Under the pieces are notes generated by a model. It saw only the letters and a list, made by a program, of their open reading frames with translations. It did no database searches and was not told the DNA's origin. Both the position numbers and the translations under genes were made by a program. Below, in pieces: positions 47,506 through 60,539 of a stretch of DNA of 64,000 nucleotides. Where the stretch lies: contig OZ018409.1 in the NCBI GenBank assembly GCA_963969595.1, forward strand, positions 250,501-314,500. The letters are read 5' to 3'. How positions within the stretch are numbered: the stretch's first letter is position 1; every line of letters starts with the position of its first letter. Origin of the DNA: Neckera pumila (lineage: Eukaryota; Streptophyta; Bryopsida; Hypnales; Neckeraceae).

Positions 47506-50500
47506 AGATAAGATAGAGGTCCCCGTCTCTGTTCAAAGCTAATTTCCTCTGTATTGGACGCCACTTCTTTAGAGTCCATCCAGTTGTGATGGACCTCAAG
47601 GGAAAAAGAACCTATGTCTTCAACAATGGAGATGGAATGAATTGAAGAAGTCAGACCGGCTTCTTCTGTATGCCACAACTATTATGTTTCAAAATGAAAC
47701 ATAAGACATTGTCTGTGGTCAGAGCCCTTCTCCACCTGCACAAATCAGCCATTGCAAGCATGAAAAACGGCAATGAATTGTTTCTAGAGATCATATGACA
47801 AGTCACAACATGAAGAACAATTACCTCCCTTATCTTTCACGGCCACCCTTCTTCATGTACAGTTTTTTCCTCCAATGCATTTTTACCTCCTCATTGCAGG
47901 TGTTTTATTCACCGACATTGCTCAAATTCATCACACAATGACTGAAAAAAACGATTTCTAGTTGATCATGATCATTCTTTTTCAACCGACGCTTTATAGA
48001 ATCCGGTTCTTCAAACCTGAGTTAACCTTCTAGTCCACTAACTTCTACTTTAGCAGTCTCATGAAGAATCATTCCATGCTTCCCTAGCCACTATGACGTG
48101 GATTTGGCTTGAACTAAAACCATAGGCATGGGTGCATGTACAGTAGAGGGTTAAATTAGGAAGATATGGAGTAGTAAGTACAGAAAGTAGGGGGAAGCAT
48201 GACCTCAAATACAACATGGCCAATGAATTGAGGACCTAAGCACACAATCTGCGCAATGGTGAGGACCCCAGCATACAATCTGCGTTATGCCGATAATCTG
48301 TACATTCAATAGGAACAATAGGAACAATAAAATGATGTTAAAAAACAAACTGCTTTCAATCATCAGAATGTATGAATTACACTAATTTTTCCATTCTAAA
48401 TGCTTTGAGCAATTGACGGAGCACACTTTGAATAGTTTGCTTGCATTTCTAATTCAGCTATTATTAATGAAATCTATGGAATTGAAGGACAAAGTTGGTT
48501 AGAGATTGAGTATTCCACCTTCCACCCTTTTCCGTGAGGAACATACTTAGCCACAGCATTGGGTCCCATGCAGTACAAGAACACAAGAAGGCAACCTACA
48601 ATCCAAGATCCTGTCATTAATGAATACGACAATTCTTCACACAAAGAAAGAGAGAGGATTACCATCATTTTTATGTTCAACATAACAAGAGAGAAAGGAA
48701 AGCTTGAATGATCAGAACATTGAACACCGCAAAAAGCGAGGTAGAAGCATTAGAAGATGCCTCCAAAGGAAGGTGCCGGCATATTGAAATCCAACATGCA
48801 TTTAATCAACCGGAACTAAAAAAAAGTAAAAAAAAGTAAAAAAATAAAAATAGATTTAATTTCGTCTGATTGGGGGTCCGCCTTGGCGGTCCCCCCTGTC
48901 GGCCAAAGGATACCTAATACTGATGTTCTATGTTTATCCTGCACCACCGTATACTTGTGGTATGCAGGGTGGTTGTGGTGCATTTGTGAAGCATTTCCAT
49001 TGTCACATGAAGAAGACAACGGAAACAACTGAGGGAAACAAGAAAGGCAAACCCTAAATTAGCTATTGCAAATGACCCAGAGAAGATCTTCCTACGAAAG
49101 CAACATGCAACCACCCTTGGAATACACAGAGCTCACCTGCGGATTCACTTCAACAGCACAAAAGATGAGAGCACCATCTGCCACGTTCAAGAAGGAGCCG
49201 CATCCAAATCTTTGTGGCGGCGTTAAAAAAAACTGCAATCACCACAGTTTATGCAACACTGCTTTGTCACATCCCTCCCTCTCGGTACAGAACAGAGGGT
49301 CGAATCATGGAACAAGCGTTAGTTGCACAACATCATGCTTGCAGCTTTGTCATTGAAATCAGAACAAAAAACGTTGTAAAGAACCCTTGCCAATGAAATG
49401 GCGAAGCTCCACCTACAATCTAAAATCCAATATTGAAGGACGAAAAGAGTACTCAGTGAATAAAGAGGAAGCTGGAATCCCGCTTCAGCAGCTATTTCGC
49501 AGCTGAAATTGCATTCAGGTGACTCAATTGCTTGTTTCTATATGGTGTATTTGATATATCAGTTTTCCTTACATTATTTTTTACAACTGCGTATCTGCAA
49601 AACCAAAGTTCATCATGCATCAACTTGTCATAGTCTATGAAGAAATGCAACCCTAAAACAAGACAATGACACAAACCCTCGCACCTTCATAATGCAGCCA
49701 CAACAATGCAAGGATTCCAAGAACATGATCCAGGCAGCACAAATCATCAAAATTTATTAGAACATCATCAAAGTGCCACAAAGTCTGCCCAATTCTCAAA
49801 ATCATCAGAGTATTATCAGAAATTATCACAAGTTATGACAAGCTCTCACGAACTAAAAGATTATAACAACTGCAACAGATTCCGAAGATGACCATTAGGC
49901 CAGAAGTGAGCCTTGTAAGAGGTCGCTTTCAAATGGAGCAGTTGGGCTTATAAAATGTCTATATGCAGATAGAAGAGGAGAATCTTACTTGTCCACACTT
50001 CGCAAGGAAAGCCTCTGTGAGATATTTTCAGCAAAAAAATTTTAGCTCCAGATCCACCAGAACGTTTTTAGACTATTATTCCACCTTTGCAATTTGCAAA
50101 CTAGGTTAGACTATGAATAAATAAAATTAAGGAACTGAAAGATTAGCATTTGACAGAAAACCTCCCTCTCCCAGTAGACAAACAACAAGACAATTCTTCA
50201 TCAAATATTCATCTTAAAAGTTCAAAGATAAGAAGCCTGGATCGATGGACATCACAGAAGACCCACACAGCTAGCCCATGTTGTTATCTTTGTGGTCAAA
50301 ATTGTACTAACTGACGTTAAAGAAGTTGATTCATTCACTTGAAAACTTCTATGTTAAAAGCAAAACCAGTTTATGAACTGGACCTTGGTGATGGGTGAAA
50401 TTGATTAGAGATTTTCATGCTTACAAATTGAGAAGACCAGCGGAATGTCCACACATCTAATTATAAACTCATTTATTTGGAACTTGCCAGTAAGAGAGCG

Positions 50501-52329
50501 GTACACTTCACTTCGTTGCCTTCAAACTCAAGGTTACCAGTACTACAGGTTTGCTCACATAAAATCAAGACATAGCATGGCACAAGAAATCATATAAACA
50601 TTTCAAAAGAAACCAATCTTGTCATCTTGCCTGATCAAGTGTTAACAAAACTTCTTACATGTAAAATCATTAGCAGGAAACTTATTGGTCCCGCCTTCTA
50701 GAAGAGTTGGTGGAATAGGAATTTATAATTTGAAATAACAACAACTATTAGAAGGTTGTAATTGTTCACTACTTTGATGCAACTAACTTAAGCTGTCTGG
50801 CTTCTTGCAAGTTGTGAGCTTGAAGTTGTACATTTTCTCAATATAAATAATTTCTTTTTAGATGCTTGCATTCGTCCGTGTCTTCTGCTATTCACCAATA
50901 TAATTATGCTAATAAAAAGAGCGGTCATGTGCGCAGGCAATGTGGACACCACGAAACCAATGGAAAAATTTTCGGAAGAAATTCATAGAGTGAAAATGAT
51001 TGAATAGCAAGAGCGTACAAGGTGAAGAGCGTACAAGATGAACGGAAGAAGTCCAGCCCTCCAGGGATGAATTCTTCAGGAACGGAGCGGAGCGTTGACT
51101 AGCTCCAAGATTGTAAGTTCAATCGCCAGCATTGCAAGCAACCCAACCAACACATAACCATGTCACATCTCTAAGCAATCTGCAAATTAAAAACAAACAC
51201 AAATGTCAATAAAGGGAACATGAAATAAAGTTGAGTGATTCACTCTCATTGTGCCTTTGGTTTGAAATTTACAAAGACTTCACAAACGAAAAAAATAATC
51301 TAAATAAATAAATAGCAAGCAGTCTCACAATGACAAGAACCCCTGTTGAAGGGGAAAATTTTAACATTCATCAAAACACTTTGCAAGTAAGTTTGGGAAG
51401 ACTGGGGAACTTTCCTTTAAAGTGACATGAACACAATTTCGAAGTTTCCACCACTTCCGCCCGTCTTGTAAATCCCCCCGTTCCAACCCTGGAATGAGTG
51501 CACGTTTGATATTTAACCTTCTCAAGTATTGTGAAACCCACGAAACAAGACTTATTCTATCTCTGAAATTTCTACATGACATGAAGCCAAAGCTGTTTTC
51601 CTCCTCTCCAAGTACTCGGCATCACAGACATAGAGCCGCACAAAAGTAACTCACGTCTTCGCGAATGAAGAAAAAGCTCGCAATGTTTGAGGACATAGAA
51701 CCGCAATGTAGTACACCAATGTCTTGATTTCCAAATCCATGACTACAGATGTGGAAATTTAGCATCTTCACTGCATTTTGTACCCAAAATCCTAGAGCAC
51801 AGGCACGGCCGGATTCCCAAATACACACCGACTATGCCCAGAATTGCAAAATTCCTTCCAAAACATCCAAAATCCTACAGAGATAACTCGCCATCAACTC
51901 CATCATTGACTTCGGAAGAGCGCGCGCTTCTGCGTTTTTCGAATTTCTATGTCACCACTTCCCGCGACTCCGCCCTCCCTACAAGCACGACAAGTCTCCA
52001 TCAAGAATTGCCTTGGAACTAGTAGTGCCAACGGGGATGTGTCAAACAATCTGTACGAGCAAGGGACAAGCTACTGTTGTAAATCATTCCTCCCCCCCAA
52101 AACACGCAGCCCTCCCTTGGCCGCAAAATTTTCCTAATGCTCAACAAAGTCTTCTTGATGTGTTTGTTGAGGCAAACGCAAAATGGGCATTGAGAAATGC
52201 AAAAAAATGAAGATTCTAGATTTTATTGAGGCAAATGCAGATTTTTTTTAGTGCTCTCAAGGTCAAAGAGGGGGAAGTTGGCCAATATCACTTCCTAAGG
52301 GATGAAATCATGGGATAAGGGATTGACAG
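47506..52329. other. Spacer with possible minus-strand exon remnants
   Basis: Mostly AT-rich. Short protein-like minus-strand pieces at 48480-48680 (AKYVPHGKGWKVEYSI) and 49140-49200 (VADGALIFCAVEVNPQ, followed by a GTGAGC donor) could be upstream exons of the decayed minus-strand gene or of another lost gene, but I cannot chain them. A GC-rich palindrome lies at 48872-48895. TTAA sites at 48022-48025 and 48151-48154 bracket 125 bp with loosely similar ends. Nothing else is supported. Confidence 0.35.
48872..48895. repeat. GC-rich near-palindrome in AT-rich context
   Basis: GGGGGTCCGCC-TT-GGCGGTCCCCC: 11-bp arms with one mismatch pair around a 2-nt centre, sitting directly after a poly-A stretch. 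Confidence 0.75.
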
Positions 52330-53195
52330 GGGGATCGAATAGGTTTGCAAGTGTTCGCATACCACTTTGAACCACTACTCTAACTCTATCAATTGTGAAA
52401 TTGAAATTTGACCCAGTGAAGCTAGTAGACCATCATATACTAGTTGTAAGAATCTCATTTGTATTAAAAGGTGGAGTGAGGTCAATATGCTTAACGATTC
52501 ATCTCCAAGCAGCCATGATTCTATTCCATATCCTAGATCCACGTATAAAAGAAGGTTTGTGAACCATAAGCTATGCTTAGGTGGAAAACCAATATCTACA
52601 TTTTTGGTGAGGTTTCATTTTGTGTATCCTATATCTGAGAAGGATTTTGAGGTTGGAGATATCAGGTTTGATAACAAAGAGTATCCACTTTGCTAATAAA
52701 CTATAAGGGATACCTCAGGATCAAAGAACTTCAAACCACCTATTTCTTTTGGAAGGCAATAATCTTCCCAGTATACATGGGCTCGAGAGAAATACTACTC
52801 TATAGAAAGTTCTTTAGGTTGCCTTGTACAGTCCAAAGAATCTGGGTAGAACGACTCTAAATGGCAATGAAATAGTAAAGAGTGGATAAGAGGATGGCGT
52901 TGACCACAATGACATGCTTGCTAGAGAGAGGCATTGTGAGGACCAATTGGACTTCTTTGTGATCTTCTGTTGAAGAAAGTCATTTTTATTAGCAATCTCT
53001 AGAGTGATGCCAAAAGGAACTCCTAGTAACTTCAAAAGCGACCTTGGAGGGGCCCAAGTAGATGAAAAGCTTCAAGCCAAGCTACCTTTGGTTTTGAAGA
53101 GAGCTAATATGCAATACTTTTAGTCCACTTTATAACCATGTGGCTCCAGCAAAGCGCTCTAGGGTTTAATGAAAAGGATCAAGGACTTCTACACG
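52330..53195 (-). pseudogene. LINE reverse-transcriptase relic (C-terminal part)
   Basis: The minus-strand text follows plant non-LTR retrotransposon ORF2 order. SSTWAPPRSL precedes LLGVPFGITLEIANKNDFL and KITKKSNWSSQCLSLASMSL (the post-catalytic 'LG.P.G' region), then SRAHVYWEDYCLPKEIGG and LKFFDPEVSLI, then more degenerate text down to about 52400. Several stops and frame changes interrupt it. The polymerase active site itself (YADD) is not seen, so this is a 5'-truncated or eroded copy. Confidence 0.8.
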
Positions 53196-53204
53196 TTGTA
53201 GATG

Positions 53205-53226
53205 AGTGAGTGAGTGAGTGAGTGAG
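53205..53226. repeat. (GAGT)n microsatellite
   Basis: Perfect tetranucleotide repeat adjoining the LINE relic. Confidence 0.9.
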
Positions 53227-55568
53227 CCATCCATTCAAAATTTTCCAACTCATACCATAATGCAGAAATAATAGTAAGTTTACTATACAATCAAGAAGAG
53301 CTGAACAGTGGTCATATTTGGGCTCTAAGGGCATCCACCTCATGGGCCATTGTGTTTCAACTTCAAAAATTCATAACTAATTCCATAAAGCTCCAAAAAA
53401 TATGAAACGACTTGGGTTAGATGCCAATTCCATTTGTCTTCCAAAAAATATTTATTGAAAAATAAGAATAACCTGTCCAAATTAATTACAAGACCTTATT
53501 AAATGGACGCTTTATGGACTTCCTACCCTAATGAAGGCAAGTAGAGTAATTTCTAAACTGGGTACTCATCAGTCCATTCCCTAGGACATATGAGATAGAG
53601 GATGTGATATTAGGGAAGGTTATATTTATGAAAGAGGTCTAGTTGCAGGACTGTTTCTTTTTTTTGTAGAGATTCTTCTCCAACAGCACACCGGTTGCAC
53701 GTGAACATGAACTTTCCAACAAAAATTAAACAAATTTGCACGTTTTCTTTTTTCTTTTTTTTGAAAAAATGGAAAACCCAATCCATTAAGAAGAAACAAA
53801 GAACAACAACCAAGCCTTAACCGCTGGACAAAGAGCCGAACAAGAACAGCCCAACAAAATAACCAAAGGCACCGCTAAATGAAAGAGCACTCCGGAGAGT
53901 GCACCCCATTCCAGAACACCTCTTTATCTCCCCTCCTACTGGCTAGGGCGGGAGATTGAAGCCAAATAAATCTGCTCATTTTCATGCTCCTTGTTGCAGA
54001 GAAATAAATTTGAATTTTCCTTCACTCCATTTTCAAACAAGGCGGTAAATATATATTGCGGACTCCCAATGACACGCACCACCACTCCAGTTTTCATTTT
54101 GTCACTGGTCCGAAAATCAACAACGGTTTTGGCAATCCACAGGACGATCCCCCAAAGAAACTGAACTCATCGTAAGTTGTCTCAATACAATACTGTACAG
54201 ACGAACATTAACATTTGTTAGATGAGATAGGATCTCGCTAGCTAGCCAATAATATGGTACACTTAGTGTTTACCTTAGCATTAGCTTACAGTTAGAATGT
54301 ATAAACACCTGTTAACGTGTTAATCAAATCATTTTGTTATGATCACACACAATGAGCATTGTGTTGTTTATGAGTTACAATTGCATGGGAGCAGGTCCTG
54401 AGAAGAATTAACATAACAAATGGTTTGAACAACGTGCAGACATGGCCCAGACGGTGTATATTTATTACTCAATCCTCCGCTATATATGCTTTTCAATCTC
54501 CTTCTGAGTTCAAACTGTTGCAACATATGGAGCAAAAATTAATACGGCTTGATGACATGGTTGATCAAGTCCCCAGCAGCGTTCCCTAAAGTGGCTAAAA
54601 ATCGCTCCGGTTCTACCTAAATTTTGCATGCGCTAAATGTACATTGTAGAAATGAAGCCTAAAATGAAAATTTGAGCAAGTTTTCCAACCCCGTGGACAA
54701 GAAGTTGCAAAACCGTGTATTCATCCAGTTTGGGTTTAGCTTTCGTCCGCAATCGCACGGAAGTAGGGTTAGCTAATCTCATACCTGAACCATCGATTTC
54801 TAGTCTTGGCGGCTCCATCCAAGCCGTTGATGTAGCAGTCATCACCCGACCTGTCTTCCTCCTCGTCGCCTGGAGTTTAGCAGACCTGTCTCCTGCATCA
54901 CCTAGAGAATTAGCAAAGTTTCCATTAAGTTTTGTGCAGTTTAGCAATGTGCACTCAATGCATTTTGAATTGATTCTGGGAGCTCTTCCTCTTGCTATTC
55001 TTGCGCTTTCAATGTGGGAGCGCCATTTTCAGAAACCAGAAGTGCCACTTTCTTGCTGTTGTGAAGATCTAAGAGACGTTTGGGACTTTGGGAGGAATTT
55101 GTCGTTGCTCTCGTGCATTCACTCCAATGCGGAAATGGAGGCTTCCTGGATTGAATGAGCCTCGAAAATTTGAATTTTGGGCGCAGGTTTGCTTGCATTG
55201 CATGGAGCGGGGTTTCCGTTCTGGCCTTGTGGGTTTGCTTGAGCAGAGGGGTTTAAAAAATTGGCACATGGTATCAATCGTCCCTGTCCTGGACTACGCG
55301 CTTGCTTGATTGGACGTGCTTTTTGTGATTTCTGAATCCCCATCCGCACTTCGCTTTCAATTTGTGTTTTGCGTTACAATTTTTGCTTTGTTGCTTTTGT
55401 TTTGGTTGCGCCGCTTTTGTTTTGCTTTGGTTGGACTTGAGCTGCTGCCGATGGAGTTTGGAGGTGGATACAGGAGTACAGGGCTCGTGTACTGCAATGG
55501 CACCGAAATTAAAATTGCCCGAGAATTTTTGAGTCCGCACCTTCAGGTCTTCCAGAAATTCTCACGGG
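53227..55568. other. Spacer before the hAT relic
   Basis: AT-rich to 54500, then more balanced. Overlapping frames on both strands at 54633-55160 (for example a minus-strand 104-codon frame with RRKTGRVMTATSTAW) are not recognised and neither strand is clearly preferred. The 5' end and terminal repeat of the hAT element should lie here but were not found. Confidence 0.4.
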
Positions 55569-58461
55569 TTGGAGAAGTATTTGCCTGCACTGGCAGCAAC
55601 CAATTCGGAGGCTGGTTTGTTGTGCATTGCTAGGGACGGCATGGAGCGCATCAGCAAGACGCAGCTGTCCGATTCCTTACCGGGATCCACTCCTCGCTTT
55701 TCGTCGCTCTCGAAGGCCACGATGGTGTCAGCTGAGCGTGCTGATCCAGTGTCGGAGATTGTGAGCAAAGAGAAACAGAAACCACGGAAGAGACGAAAAC
55801 TTTTGCCCATCACCGCCACCCGTTGTTGGCACGAGGTCTGAGCTTGCAAGTTTACATGGGCAGAGGGCGAATTTGACGCTGTGGGAAACTTGATAGGGAT
55901 TGTTTGCAAGAGTTGCAATGCTGTGAGTGGAAGGCGGAAGGTTTTGGTTCCGAAAGGTGATAACTTGGAAAACATGAAGGGAAGAGGGTCTGCAAGCATG
56001 ACAGCAATCCTTTCCCAAATCTAAAGAAGGGAGAAATGTACATGAAGCGTGATTGCAAGCATTTGAAATTCACGAAATTGTGGGCGGGGCAATGGCTAGG
56101 CGGCAGCGTCGCGAACTAGCTCGTCTCTGGTTTTGACGGTGAAGCCAATAGAAAGGGGGTTCAATTTTCTACACTCTTCCAAGTTTTGAATTATGGTCGT
56201 CCTGTGTGTGACTATGAGCGTGAACAATACTTGTTGAGGCACTTAAAGGTAAAGAACATCCCTAGGAAGCACTGGTCTGAGACATCCGGGTGAAAAATGG
56301 CGGAACACCTTCATTCGTCTGTATTATCTGCCCTGAAGGTCGTAGTCCAGAATGCCAGGTTTGTTTCTATCAGTGCAGATGAGGTCACAGCGATCGACAA
56401 CACCTCCTGGATCGGAGTGCATGTCTACGCAGTTGATTCATGGGAAAGAATCCCACACTTACTTCATCTGTCTAATGTTTCTGATTCTGGCACTGCAGAT
56501 CACCTCACTGAGGTGATTATGCAGGCATTGCTTGGCGAGGGCAGACTCACACGGGAGCAAATAGCTGGTAAGGTTGTTTCTTTTGGTGCAGACGGTGTTT
56601 CCACGTTTTAGGGACCGAAAACTGGGGTCTCAACCCAGATTCGCGAAAAATGGGCCCCGTTCTGCCTGGGAGCAAGCTATGCTAGTCACCGAATCAATTT
56701 GGTAGTAGAAACTTTATCTAACTACCCCATGATTTCTCGCTTGGAGGCCCTCTGCCAATCGTTATACTCATATTTCTGTCGCAACTATAAACGTCACACT
56801 GAGCTGCAGAAGCTCACAGATCTGATGGAAACTAAGAGAAACAAGATGGTCAAGAATGTGGAGACACAGTGGATCTCAATGCACAATCCTGCTCAAAGAA
56901 TCATGTCCGAATACAAGACCCTATTGGTCAAAATGGGTGTCGATATGGCCGTTGCTAGCCAGAAAGGCCACTCTACCGCGGCTAGCAACTTCGATTATCT
57001 CTCCGACATTGAAGTGCTACTTTCACTTGCATACTTCATTCCGATGCTCAATGCCGTTCACTATCTCATAAAGTTGTCACAGTCTCGTGACATTTTCATC
57101 TGCGATTTCATGCAGTCCATCAAAGTTTGCCAAGCCGACTTGGCCAAGATGTTTGTAGATGAGACTACTGCATTCATGACAGCAGAGTTCCAGCGTTACC
57201 AAGAGCTACTTGCTCTCACTTGTCCTGAAATTCCAGTGGAGTGGAGGGAGATGGAGGGAGGAGGTATTTCCCACCTTGTGTTTAACTTTGGAATCACCCA
57301 ATTTTTTGCACGTTGCCATTGCAAAGAAATTGGGGACCACCTGTTCGTGACGGAGGATGCTTTTCTGCGCACGCAAGGAAATATTCAGCGGCAATTTGCA
57401 GGTTAGTTCACTGGACTCCCCATTTTTTTTGTTTTTCATTTTATTTTCATTTGAAGTGCTAATGCATCCTATTTTTTTGCTTGTCCAATACTGTGCTTTT
57501 TAAATTTTGGCATATCTTTATTGTTTTTGGCTTTGCTGTCTTAGACTCTTAGTCTGTTGTAGGACAGACTTCCATAATCGATACAGGTGGATGGCGGCAG
57601 TTTCGGTACTGGCAGCTTGGGATTGGGAGATTTTTTGTATTTGAAATTTTTTTTGGTTCCTTCATTGTCTAGTTTGAGTTCATTACAGGTTCAGGGTACC
57701 TGAAACTGTACTCTGTGATCACTTGTTTTCCTATCTGTCCGTTTCAATTTTGTTTTAATTGTGTTTAGGGGGGCTTTCTAGCAACTATTGGTTTGAAACG
57801 CCACTTCCTTTGCTGACTTTAGTCTCCTCTAGGGTCTAGCAGAGATTGCTCAGTCACTCTCAGAAGAACTGGACAGGCGCTTCCCGCAGCAGGAGTTACT
57901 AGACGCCTTTGGCATCTATACCCGCAGTATTGGAAGCAACCGGGGGCTGAAGAGAGCTTTGGTCACCATTTGAATGTGCTTAAGAAGTTCTATTCTCATA
58001 CAAGGCTGTTGAATGCAAGGTTGCCTTTGCAAGAAGGAGGAACCTCATACACAACCCCTGAGATGCTCTCTACTTCTACTTTGGACAATCAACAGGGTTT
58101 GTTTAAGGTCACTATGAGAGCTAACTGTGACGCTGCTTGTGCTTACGCAGCCCATGTGAATCCAGTCATTCAACTTTGGCGTGGCCTTGCCCAATCTCGG
58201 CACTTGAAGAAACTCATTTCCGAGTACTTCAAACTGGCCGAAATTGGTTGCTGTCTTGTACTCGGGTCGGTGGAAGATGAGCGGTGCTTTTCTACCCTCA
58301 AGTTTTTGAAATCTTGCCATCGGAATAGGCTGGGCAAGCACTTGCCGCTGTTGGTCCGGATGTTTGGCCAAAAATATTTTTCATTGGAGAACTTTCCGTA
58401 TAAGGCTGCCATTGAGTCTTGGAAAAGTGTAGTGAAAGTGGGCCGCCATGGAGATGTATGA
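55569..58461 (+). pseudogene. hAT-family transposase relic (ZNF862/C17orf113-like type)
   Basis: Family text runs in order across the region. The N-terminal zinc-finger-like part has WAEGEFDAVGNLIGIVCKSC and VLVPKGDNLE, then KKGEMYMKRDCKHLKF. The core has RKHWSETSG, ARFVSISADEVTAIDNTSW, KVVSFGADGVSTF, VSTQIREKWAPF and KNVETQWISMHNPAQRIM. The C-terminal dimerisation region has GSVEDERCFSTLKFLKS. Visible lesions are TGA at 55839, loss of a base near 55971, TAG at 56117, TGA at 56291, TAG at 56609, and a frame change near 57917. Between 57402 and 57832 is an intron-like gap whose phase does not match cleanly. The element cannot encode transposase. Terminal repeats and the 8-bp target duplication were not located. 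Confidence 0.88.
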
Positions 58462-58828
58462 TTTGTGGCCATTTCCAGTATCCTCCCCCTTCAACATCCT
58501 TAGTTTTCATCAGATATAGCTAGCTTTGGGCTTCAAGACTGTTATTTTCCTTGACGTTGAAGATATGTGGTGGAATGTGCTCTGCAATGCACATTGGTGG
58601 AGTTGTGGAGCCCTGGAAGATGGAGTGTGGGCCAGTCCAAAGCTTTTGAGGAGCCTTCTTCAACATGATGTTCACTAACTTTGGCTTCTAATGTTGTTTG
58701 TCTTGTGGTGTGCAAATGACTAGCACTGCAAATTTGGGCAGTCTTGCTTGTAGCATGAAGGGTTCAAATCCCTTGCTAGTTATAGTTATAAGTTGTGATT
58801 TTGTATTTCCTTTGTCATTCATGTTTTT

Positions 58829-59015
58829 AGTTCATGCTTTCTTGTGTGCAAATTTCTGAAATAATGAACCCACTTTGTGAATGTATGTTTCAGTTCATGC
58901 TTTGATGGGAATGCATATTTCCAGTTCATGCTTTCTTGTGTGCAAATTTCTGAAATAATGAACCCACTTTGTGAATGTATGTTTCAGTTCATGCTTTGAT
59001 GGGAATGCATATTTT
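58829..59015 (+). repeat. Tandem duplication, 94-bp unit x2
   Basis: The unit starting agttcatgctttcttgtgtg at 58829 recurs almost perfectly at 58923; a third partial unit starts near 59017. Each unit itself contains two agttcatgctt phrases. The copies are nearly identical, so the duplication is recent. Confidence 0.9.
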
Positions 59016-60058
59016 CAGTTCATGCTTTGATTGTGAGCATTCGATTGTTGTTTGTGCGCATTAGGTTGGTGTTGGGTTATTGTTTGTGAGCATTGGGTTG
59101 GTGTTGGGTTGTTTGTGAGCATTGGGTTGGTTTTGGGAGCAATGGGTTTTTGGGAGTACTGCCGTCATCTGAAGACTTAGCATTAGCAACTATGCCAAAT
59201 AGCACAGAACAAAATCGCCATTTCCTCACAAACTCTGAAAACAAATCGCAATTTCAGCCATTAGAATCAATGGGAATTAGCCCTCTTAATACACTAAATT
59301 AGTACAATTGTCGCAAGTCCTGCTCTACCAATGAAAAAAAAAATACACAGAATTTAACCCTTTTTCCCGGGATTTATCAGGCGGTTTCTACAGTAATATT
59401 CAATAGTTCGCGGAAATAGCCCCGTGTCAAACACGGTTATAGCACCTCCGCGAATTACAGTATATGTATTCTGGGAACGCTGGTCCCCAGGTCTTCCATT
59501 GCTTTGCAGCATGCCATTCAGAGATGGCGGCCACAGCACGTCGGTGCTGACTGCAGTAGAGAGCTGGAGACGCAACTGAAGTCTGGAAAGTGCATACCAA
59601 GCAGTTTCCTAAGAGCCCCAAGAGCCCCCGGGGTTGCGAATTTATCATAATATATATAATTCGTGGTTTACACCATTGTAGAGCAGACACGTTTCTTTGC
59701 AGTATTAAATGTTGAACTTAAGACATGTACTCAGATACAACTTATCACATGATTATATATACCGCAAGGATGAATTGATTCGTCCTTACTTGTGCACCCT
59801 AGGTACGTTCTAGCCCAATTTGGAAGGGTTTAGTTGGAGAATGAGCACCATGGACTCCTTCCTAAGATCATGACCAATTCTAAGGTCTCACAAGGCCTCT
59901 CAAAAGAATGTTACATAATGAATTGTGCGGTCGGGAATTGGGCTTTGATCAGGTTGAATCAGAAAGGGAAGGAAGAAGATTGGACCGACTGCGTGAAACG
60001 TAAACCACTCGCGAGACTTCTCCCGTTCATTCTACAGGGAAGTTTCTGCACCATAATG
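59016..60058. other. Spacer with a short G/T-rich repeat
   Basis: 59040-59140 repeats gtgagcattgggttggtgttggg several times. A left TTAA end-like motif (TTAA then CCCTTTTTCCCGGG) lies at about 59356, without a partner found. No gene is supported. Confidence 0.45.
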
Positions 60059-60090
60059 CCTGATTACGCGGGCAAACCCGCGTAATCAGG
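60059..60090. repeat. Perfect 14-bp stem, 4-nt loop hairpin
   Basis: CCTGATTACGCGGG, CAAA, CCCGCGTAATCAGG. No mismatch in 14 pairs. Confidence 0.9.
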
Positions 60091-60160
60091 GATTACGGAT
60101 TTTTCATCCGGCTCCAATTTATTATCCGGGTTTTCATTGAATTTTGCTTGTGCTTTATGT

Positions 60161-60277
60161 TAGGCAATACCCTTATCGGCGGGCACTACGCCAAATAATC
60201 GGCCCTCCTCGTTGGGCTCCGTCCTCCTCGTCGCCCAATTATTTGGCGCAATGCCCTCCTTTGCGGGCATTGCCCTA
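60161..60277. repeat. Nested fold-back element with alternative pairing
   Basis: Outer arms 60161-60172 (TAGGCAATACCC) and 60265-60277 pair, and inner arms 60181-60204 and 60233-60256 pair at 20 of 24 positions (CGCCAAATAAT core). In addition 60248-60256 (GCAATGCCC) is perfectly complementary to 60265-60273, so that segment has two mutually exclusive partners. Confidence 0.75.
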
Positions 60278-60539
60278 TACATAATCTGAATTGTTGTGGT
60301 CCAGGGTAATTGTTCTGGGTGATCGAGACAAATAAGTGCTCTTTTATGCTTTTTGAGGCACTGGACGTGAGTGTTGTCAGCACTTCAGCACTTGTTTTTT
60401 TTGTTTTTCTTTTAACGAATGGAAAGAAACTTCGGCACTTGTCGATGGAGGCAATCACCACACCACTCTATTGAAAAGTAATTTTGAACTGAATCATTTA
60501 TTGTTGGCTATTTTGAAGAAGGATGGTAGCCTAAATTAA

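Noticed and set aside
48022..48154. 125-bp TTAA-bracketed segment as another TTAA element
   Set aside because: Ends CCTTCTAGTCCAC and CCCTCTACTGTAC are only loosely alike and TTAA is common in AT-rich DNA. Not enough to call.
54633..55158. Overlapping ORFs of 104 codons (minus) and 147 codons (plus)
   Set aside because: Neither strand shows a recognisable domain. They cover each other, so at least one is a shadow.
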